Source: CAZVCJ01 sp964625745 (lineage in GTDB: Bacteria > Chloroflexota > Anaerolineae > VGOG01). Taken from it: DNA of 34,284 nucleotides. Positions 29,635-34,284 of this stretch are shown here, piece by piece. The notes below the pieces were generated by a model, which saw nothing but the letters and a program-made list of their open reading frames with translations, had not been told where the DNA came from and searched no databases. Both the position numbers and the translations under genes were made by a program. The number at the start of each line of letters is the position of its first letter. Within the stretch, counting starts at the first letter, position 1. Location of the stretch: positions 1 through 34,284 of the forward strand of contig CAZVCJ010000025.1 in the NCBI GenBank assembly GCA_964625745.1. The letters are read 5' to 3'.

Positions 29635-32600
29635 TCACCCTTCGACAACACCTACAGAGACCAGCCCCAGCGAACAGATGATGCGCGGTTCCTGTGCCTC
29701 CTGTGCCTCTTGCACCAGGCACAGCTTATCATCTTCGTACAGGTTCACCACCAGCTCGGCCAGTTGTTCGTCCTGCACGCCGCTGCGCAGCTGCCGATTG
29801 AGCCTATCTTTGGCGCTTTCCTGCAGAGGGAAGCGGTAGATCTGTTCCACTGCTTTGAACAGGCTTTGTGAGGCGGGTAGGGACTCAAACAACGAGCCGC
29901 GGAGATGCCTGGCATACTCGCTCAGTCGCTCGTATGTCCTGAACCGCGCCCCGGACGAACGGCCCAACTGCCCGCCGACAAACTGGCTCTCGGTCATGAT
30001 ATGTTTCACGCCGCTTTGCACCAGGTCGTGATGGTTCTCCTGGCGCGGCAGGGCAGGGGTGTCCAAAGCACATTCGGCGGCGCGCAAAACGGCAAACTGG
30101 GATTCGCTGACGCTGTTGCCGTTCTGGTCCATCCAGGCCAGGGCACTGTTGCCCTCAGTGGTGCTCAAGTAGACCAGCACCCCAGCCGGGCCAGAACGAC
30201 TAAAGTCGTCACTACGAGTTCCCAAACGAGTTCCCAATGCGGAGCGCTCACGGTCGCCGCCGGGGTGCGCTTTGGTCGAGTAGACCACCGCCGGCAGTCT
30301 GGGGATGATCGTCTTTAGTTTGGGGTTGGCATCGGTGGCATTTTTCCAGATCTGGTAGGCGTTGGATACCAGGTCAATCTCGGTGTCCGGCGGATCGTCC
30401 AGAATGCCCATCTTCTCGTGGTACAGGTTAATGAGCGGTTGAGCATCTACATCATCTTCAAAGAATAGCTCATCTGTGCCCACCACTTCCGCGTTTTCCC
30501 GCAATCGCTGGCGCAGCCGTTCGCGCAGACGGATGATCCGCTCCACGCCCTCGGCGGGCCAGAAAGTGTAGCACAAAATGTCCGGGGCCTGTTGCCCGAT
30601 GCGGTCAATGCGCCCGGCCCGTTGGACCAGGCGGATGATGGCCCAGGGCAAATCGTAGTTGACCACGATGAAGCCATCTTGCAGGTTTTGCCCCTCGCTG
30701 AGGACGTCGGTAGGCATCAGCACCCGCAATTCGTCGTCGGGGCTGATCTGCTCCCGCTTGTTGTTGCTCACCGGGCTGAAGCGCCATGCCAGCCCGGTGG
30801 GGTCGGACGAGTCGCCGGTGACGCCAGCCAGCCTATCTACGCCCCGCGCCTGTAATTGCTCCTCCAGGTAGTGCACCGTGTCGGCGAACTGGCTGAAAAC
30901 CAGCACCTTGTCCTGCGGATGCGCCTCTGTCAGCAACTGGTGCAAAGCGTTCAGCTTGGCGTCCTGATCCACGTCCCACTCGCCAAACGGTTGCAAGATA
31001 CTCAACAGATCTTTGGCATCGGCTCGCAAGTGTTGGCCTAGGCTTTTCTTGAACAGGTCGGGCCGTATCCATCGGAAGCGGCGCTTATAGCGGGTGGCGT
31101 AGAGATCATAGACGGCGGCGGCGCGTTCTCTGAAGGCGGTTTCTGTGCGAAGGGGTGCCAGGGCGGGGGTGGCCGTCGCGTCAGCGTTTTCGTCGCCGTC
31201 TTCACCGGCGTCGTCGTCAAACAGATCGAGGGTGCTGTAGTCAACTGCGTCAGCGTCTTCGTCCTCAAAACGGGTATCCAGCATCTCCGCGCCCTGCGTG
31301 CCGATGGGCAGCGGCAGGTTGTTTTCCAGGGCGTGGACGAAGATGTAGTTGCGTAAGATGTGCCGCTCAACCGAAAGCAAGAAGGCGTGCCCACTGCTCT
31401 CCAGTCGCTTGAACAGGTTGGTACGGCAAAAACCCATCAGCCGCCTGCCGCCCCGCGAGAGGTCATCCAATATCTTGCTCTCTCTCGGGGTCGGCAGTTG
31501 TTTGGGCTTCTCCACCACGTAGTTTCCCAAGCCGTAGCGGGGCAGGTCGAGGCCATTGATGGTGTCCACCACATTGTCCGTGTACAACTGCGCATACTGG
31601 TCGTTGGGGTCGCTCTCGTCTATGGGAAAACGCACTGTCTCAGGGTGACGGGTGGGGAAGAAGTTGCGGGAACCGTCGGCAAAAGACAGGTACCTGCGCC
31701 CGGTCTCCGGGTCTAGCGTGGCGTAGTTGTCGCGGATAAAGCTGCGCGTGCGCCGCACCATGAACAGGCTCATCAGTTCTCGCCAATCGTCGGCGTATTC
31801 GCTCTTCTCGAACGCTTCCAGGGAGCGCAGGGGGCATTGGTGGCGGCGATTGAACTCGATCTCGCCAATCTCGCGCAGCAGTCTTTCCGGGCGAATGCCT
31901 AGATCGGCTGTCTCTGGCACGAACAGGCGCAGTTGGCTCGACAGGTCCAGATAGGTCTTGTTGTACGGGGTGGCCGACAGCAGGATGCAGCGGCTCTCGT
32001 TCTTCTGGACGTATTCGTGAATCGCGCCATACCGTTTGCCCTCGCGGTTGCGCAGGTTCTGGCTTTCGTCAATCAAGATCAGGCGGTATCGTCGCAGGTC
32101 GGGCAACTCTCTGATGACGCGGCTGATGGACAGCACTTTGGCCCGCAGGCCGTACTCATCCCGGTAGAACTCCCACATCTTGACCAGGTTCTTGGGACAG
32201 ATGATCAAGGTCTCTATCGAGTAGTCCTCCTCGAAAACCTTGGCCAACGCCGTGCCCATCAGCGTTTTGCCCAGTCCGACCACGTCACCGATCAGCACCC
32301 CACCCCGCTGGTTCAAATGCCGTGCGGCGATTTTGACAGCCGCCGTCTGGAAATCAAACAGCGTGTTGCGCAACTGGCGGGGGATGGTGAACTCGGTCAG
32401 GCCAGCCCGCGCTTCACGGGAGAGGTGATAGGCCATCTTGAGGTAGATGTAATAGGGCGGGATCAGCTTCTCACTGGCCCAGCTTTCGTCAATGATCTCC
32501 ATGAGCTCCTGCGAGATGTCCACGCACCAGTGGTCATTCCAGCGATCCTCGAACCAGCGGGCCAGTTTGTTACCCGCATCCTGCTCAACCACGTCAATGT

Positions 32601-33123
32601 TCAGTTCACCCTGGCCGGCCAGGCCAGAGAAAGTGAGGTTGCTGCTGCCCATGTAGCCGACGATGGGGGTGATACTGTCGGTGCGGTGGAGCAGGTACAG
32701 CTTGGCGTGGAGGGGATGGCGCAAGAAGAGCTTGACCACCAGCTTCCCGGCCTTGATCTGGGCCGCCAGGCGGCGTAGCCCAGCCTCATCTGCGTTGGTC
32801 GGTGCGCCAATGGTCAACTGATGACGGAATTCCTGGGCCAGCTCTTTTTTGAGCCTGGCAGCCGTCTTGTTGTCCATGCGCTCGTCGTTCTTGAGAAAGC
32901 CGAAGGCGGCGCGAAGCTCGTCCTGCGGTCGGCGGTGCATACCCACCAGCAGGCGGCAGCAATAATCCGGCCCGCCGGCCCACTCCTCGATCTTGGCGTC
33001 AATCTGCCGCCAGCCACGCAGATTGAAATACCCTACACAGAAGTCAGCGCGGTACGATACGTCAAGGGTGTCCTGTAATGCGGGCAGTAGTTTTTGCTCG
33101 ATGTTGTCAAATATGCGGGGCAT
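29635..33123 (-). CDS. PLD-domain SNF2-family helicase
   Basis: An 1162-aa protein. Residues about 1-220 are a phospholipase-D-type domain with H-A-K-L-Y-L-L-H near 138 and G-S-S-N-L-T; the Asp of the HKD motif is a His here, so nuclease activity is uncertain. A SNF2 superfamily 2 motor follows: G-L-G-K-T-L near 282, D-E-S-Q near 354, L-S-A-T-P-Y near 384, an acidic insert near 620-655 (D-D-D-A-G-E-D-G-D-E-N-A-D), and motifs V-F-S-Q-F-A-D and Q-R-A-G-R-I-D-R-I-G-Q-Q near 750-855. Such PLD-SNF2 proteins occur in restriction-like defence loci next to large methylases, as here. The ATG at 33123 has GGAGG 11 bases upstream; a GTG at 33141 lacks a site. Its last residues (V-V-E-G) come from a half-repeat. 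Confidence 0.93.
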   Translation of the reverse strand: MPRIFDNIEQKLLPALQDTLDVSYRADFCVGYFNLRGWRQIDAKIEEWAGGPDYCCRLLVGMHRRPQDELRAAFGFLKNDERMDNKTAARLKKELAQEFRHQLTIGAPTNADEAGLRRLAAQIKAGKLVVKLFLRHPLHAKLYLLHRTDSITPIVGYMGSSNLTFSGLAGQGELNIDVVEQDAGNKLARWFEDRWNDHWCVDISQELMEIIDESWASEKLIPPYYIYLKMAYHLSREARAGLTEFTIPRQLRNTLFDFQTAAVKIAARHLNQRGGVLIGDVVGLGKTLMGTALAKVFEEDYSIETLIICPKNLVKMWEFYRDEYGLRAKVLSISRVIRELPDLRRYRLILIDESQNLRNREGKRYGAIHEYVQKNESRCILLSATPYNKTYLDLSSQLRLFVPETADLGIRPERLLREIGEIEFNRRHQCPLRSLEAFEKSEYADDWRELMSLFMVRRTRSFIRDNYATLDPETGRRYLSFADGSRNFFPTRHPETVRFPIDESDPNDQYAQLYTDNVVDTINGLDLPRYGLGNYVVEKPKQLPTPRESKILDDLSRGGRRLMGFCRTNLFKRLESSGHAFLLSVERHILRNYIFVHALENNLPLPIGTQGAEMLDTRFEDEDADAVDYSTLDLFDDDAGEDGDENADATATPALAPLRTETAFRERAAAVYDLYATRYKRRFRWIRPDLFKKSLGQHLRADAKDLLSILQPFGEWDVDQDAKLNALHQLLTEAHPQDKVLVFSQFADTVHYLEEQLQARGVDRLAGVTGDSSDPTGLAWRFSPVSNNKREQISPDDELRVLMPTDVLSEGQNLQDGFIVVNYDLPWAIIRLVQRAGRIDRIGQQAPDILCYTFWPAEGVERIIRLRERLRQRLRENAEVVGTDELFFEDDVDAQPLINLYHEKMGILDDPPDTEIDLVSNAYQIWKNATDANPKLKTIIPRLPAVVYSTKAHPGGDRERSALGTRLGTRSDDFSRSGPAGVLVYLSTTEGNSALAWMDQNGNSVSESQFAVLRAAECALDTPALPRQENHHDLVQSGVKHIMTESQFVGGQLGRSSGARFRTYERLSEYARHLRGSLFESLPASQSLFKAVEQIYRFPLQESAKDRLNRQLRSGVQDEQLAELVVNLYEDDKLCLVQEAQEAQEPRIICSLGLVSVGVVEG
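30196..30235. repeat. In-frame palindrome and tandem repeat in the helicase gene
   Basis: ACGACT/AGTCGT (30196-30209) forms a small hairpin and GAGTTCCCAAAC is followed at once by GAGTTCCCAATG. Together they encode the repeated L-G-T-R-L-G-T-R plus S-D-D-F-S-R-S-G. It has the look of another small dispersed repeat inserted in frame in the C-terminal region. Confidence 0.6.
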
Positions 33124-33238
33124 GGGGTTGTTTTCCTCCACGTGTTCTGCTGACGTTTATTCTGGGCGATTCCATGTTTCCCCAATTAGCGATTTCGCCG
33201 CTGAAGATCTCAGGTGCGATGTGGGCCTCTTTTGAAAC

Positions 33239-33267
33239 TTGACTTTGATGCCAATTGGTAGTATACT
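33239..33267 (+). promoter_or_regulatory. Plus-strand sigma-70-type promoter without an evident gene
   Basis: TTGACT (33239-33244), a 17-base spacer and TATACT (33262-33267). It points away from the helicase into the short gap before, and antisense to, the DUF3800 gene. No plus-strand reading frame with a ribosome site follows. Confidence 0.6.
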
Positions 33268-33273
33268 TCAAGC

Positions 33274-33378
33274 AAGTAGCGGTATTGTAAGTCCCGGATC
33301 GGCTGGGTGTTCGTAGAACACCCCACTCCGCCCCGCAGTGGGCGGTGGTCATCGGCCCCCAGGCAGAGCCGCTATTTT
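33274..33378 (+). ncRNA. Candidate structured small RNA
   Basis: Downstream of the promoter at 33239 stand a perfect 8-bp hairpin GGGTGTTC/GAACACCC (33305-33323), a second CCAC(T)CCGCCC/GGGCGGTGG hairpin (33323-33348) and a short CGGC/GCCG stem followed after three bases by TTTTT (33353-33376). This would give a transcript of about 100 bases that overlaps the 3' end of the DUF3800 gene. The hairpins could instead serve as a weak terminator of that gene; no T run follows on the minus strand. Confidence 0.4.
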
Positions 33379-33975
33379 TGTTCCCCGTACTTTTTCCTCC
33401 ACGGTGACCTTCTCGGCAATGATTTGGGCTGCCCAGTCCTTGCCTAGCCCGTACTTCTGTTCAAACGACCAGGCCACGAAATCCACGGCTTGCAACCCAG
33501 GCACGGCCCACGAATCCAGTTGTTCGATCAACACGACCTGCATGGGTACGTGAGCAATGGCCTCGCGTATGGCTTGCTCCAGTTGCGCCTGCTGGGTGCG
33601 ATTGGTGTATCGCCTGTCCAGGTACAAGTTCATCTGGGGATGGCATTCGACGCAATGGCGAACGACTCGTGCCATCGCCGCGCGATATACTGCTTCGCTT
33701 TGCTGCGGAGTGATGCCTTGCTTATCCACCACCGTGACGTAGATCTCGCACTCGACAGTAGCCAACTTGGTCAGGAAACGGCGAATGATTCGTGGATGCG
33801 AGCGAGCAGCCTTCAACTCACTGGTTCTAGCACGTCTGCACAGCGATCGGCGTGTACGACGGACGAGCGTTTCTATATGGCGCGGATTTTGCACAACAAG
33901 CAGCGCCACGGTGAAGAATCGTTCTTCGCTTGCCGGGTGCGGCGTCCCCGATTCGTCTCCGAACCCAACCAACAT
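33349..33975 (-). CDS. DUF3800-family protein
   Basis: A 208-aa protein of the DUF3800 family, predicted to have an RNase H-like fold. Seen here: F-G-D-E-S-G-T-P near the start (first acidic residues), F-F-T-V-A-L-L-V-V, E-L-K-A near 53, L-D-R-R-Y-T-N-R near 117-124 and the closing L-Q-A-V-D-F-V-A-W-S-F-E-Q-K-Y. The conserved Asp residues fit a metal-dependent nuclease site, though activity has not been shown to my knowledge. DUF3800 genes are frequent in defence islands and mobile elements. GAGG stands seven bases before the ATG. It follows a tiny HTH gene by nine bases and precedes the helicase by a 225-nt gap with its own promoter signals. Confidence 0.88.
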   Translation of the reverse strand: MLVGFGDESGTPHPASEERFFTVALLVVQNPRHIETLVRRTRRSLCRRARTSELKAARSHPRIIRRFLTKLATVECEIYVTVVDKQGITPQQSEAVYRAAMARVVRHCVECHPQMNLYLDRRYTNRTQQAQLEQAIREAIAHVPMQVVLIEQLDSWAVPGLQAVDFVAWSFEQKYGLGKDWAAQIIAEKVTVEEKVRGTKIAALPGGR

Positions 33976-33984
33976 GCTACATCC

Positions 33985-34089
33985 TCAGGTCTTTTTGAGA
34001 TATTTGTCCATCGTCCTCAAAATGTGTAGGCTGGCCCCCAGATACTCCGCAGCTTCCCTCACCGTATTTTGAGCATTGGCGCCAGACAT
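33985..34089 (-). CDS. Tiny helix-turn-helix protein
   Basis: A 34-aa frame just before the DUF3800 gene: it contains N-T-V-R-E-A-A-E-Y-L-G-A-S-L-H-I-L-R-T, which matches the first helix-turn-helix of MerR/excisionase-type proteins. Such proteins are usually 60-70 aa, so this one may be shortened, or it may be a mini-regulator. GGTGGA stands directly before the ATG. The nine-base spacing to the DUF3800 start suggests one operon, in which the small protein could be a repressor or antitoxin-like partner. The match is short, so confidence is moderate. Confidence 0.5.
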   Translation of the reverse strand: MSGANAQNTVREAAEYLGASLHILRTMDKYLKKT

Positions 34090-34127
34090 TCCACCAGTGA
34101 CAACCCCTCGTGTAGGATCGCCCTGGT

Positions 34128-34244
34128 GTTGACACTTTCATCCTGTCAACGAATGAAGCAACGAATAAGCCTTGATGACAAACCTCATTCGTTTATTCGT
34201 TTGGTATTCGTTGACAGGGGGGCGGGTCATTCATTAGTGTCAAC
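34128..34244. repeat. 117-bp nested palindrome at the window end
   Basis: Three nested inverted repeats: GTTGACACT (34128-34136) with AGTGTCAAC (34236-34244), CCTGTCAACGAAT (34142-34154) with ATTCGTTGACAGG (34206-34218), and AACGAATAA (34160-34168) with TTATTCGTT (34193-34201), all perfect. No coding frame. It has the form of a MITE or a large regulatory cruciform upstream of the HTH-DUF3800 unit. An AAGGAGG at 34246-34252 follows, but no start codon on the plus strand could be confirmed before the window ends. Confidence 0.8.
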
Positions 34245-34284
34245 TTAAGGAGGCCTGGCAGCGGGTTCGCCAACAGATAACCAC

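Noticed and set aside
29076..29649. Clustered palindromic repeats as a CRISPR array
   Set aside because: Spacing is irregular, orientation changes, and the same repeats occur singly throughout the window and within genes.
31933..32778. A 281-codon plus-strand frame
   Set aside because: Antisense to the PLD-SNF2 helicase motor region; no family features.

Overview
The window looks like a piece of a high-GC bacterial chromosome, most likely an uncultured member of the Chloroflexota (Anaerolineae-like). This is inferred from the mix of genes (a DUF6125 protein, paired DAO-type flavoenzymes, LysM plus FGE-like lipoprotein, stand-alone DprA-like protein) and from dense dispersed palindromic repeats with the core CTTCGACAGGCTCAGG, which I associate with that phylum. 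No rRNA or tRNA gene was recognised, so taxonomy is an inference. Almost the whole window is accessory or defence-type DNA around a short housekeeping block.

Layout. 1-6340 (+): the end of a WD40 protein, then a three-gene run: a DUF1156 zinc-ribbon DNA methylase, a PHP-plus-ABC/SMC-like ATPase of the TrlF type, and an unrecognised 151-aa protein, closed by an intrinsic terminator at about 6414-6448. 6497-10431 (-): ligA, a GNAT acetyltransferase and an RlmI-type rRNA methyltransferase. 10559-11421 (+): a membrane protein behind a near-consensus promoter that would give an almost leaderless mRNA. 11549-17380 (-): amino-acid-type metabolism (ornithine cyclodeaminase-like, two DAO flavoenzymes, DUF6125 protein), interrupted by a RelE-type toxin/antitoxin pair, a small membrane protein, a nonsense-mutated antitoxin and two copies of a chimeric antitoxin-tail/LivF-tail repeat. 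17400-17925 (+): an antitoxin with a truncated RelE-like toxin and a terminator. 17987-21308 (-): DUF1444-like protein, small conserved protein, HU-type protein, hypothetical, and a LysM-LysM-FGE lipoprotein.

21494-34089 (-) is a defence island. In the direction of transcription it reads: tiny HTH protein, DUF3800 protein, PLD-SNF2 helicase, GIY-YIG nuclease, truncated copy of the next methylase, full Eco57I-type methylase, DprA/SMF-like protein, TatA-DUF4062-FGE fusion, the C-terminal stump of another methylase, and a pentapeptide-repeat protein with a TIR-like C-terminal domain. The helicase, methylase and DprA-like genes probably form one restriction-modification-like system, and the TatA-DUF4062-FGE protein is a plausible membrane-anchored effector. 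I regard this as the best candidate for an undescribed system in the window.

The second theme is repeat-driven gene remodelling. Palindromic repeats have inserted in frame into the methylase (two different families) and the DUF1444-like protein, and a short palindrome with a tandem 12-nt repeat sits in frame in the helicase. Repeats also supply the C-termini of LigA, the GIY-YIG protein and the helicase, and mark the break point of the duplicated methylase 5' end.
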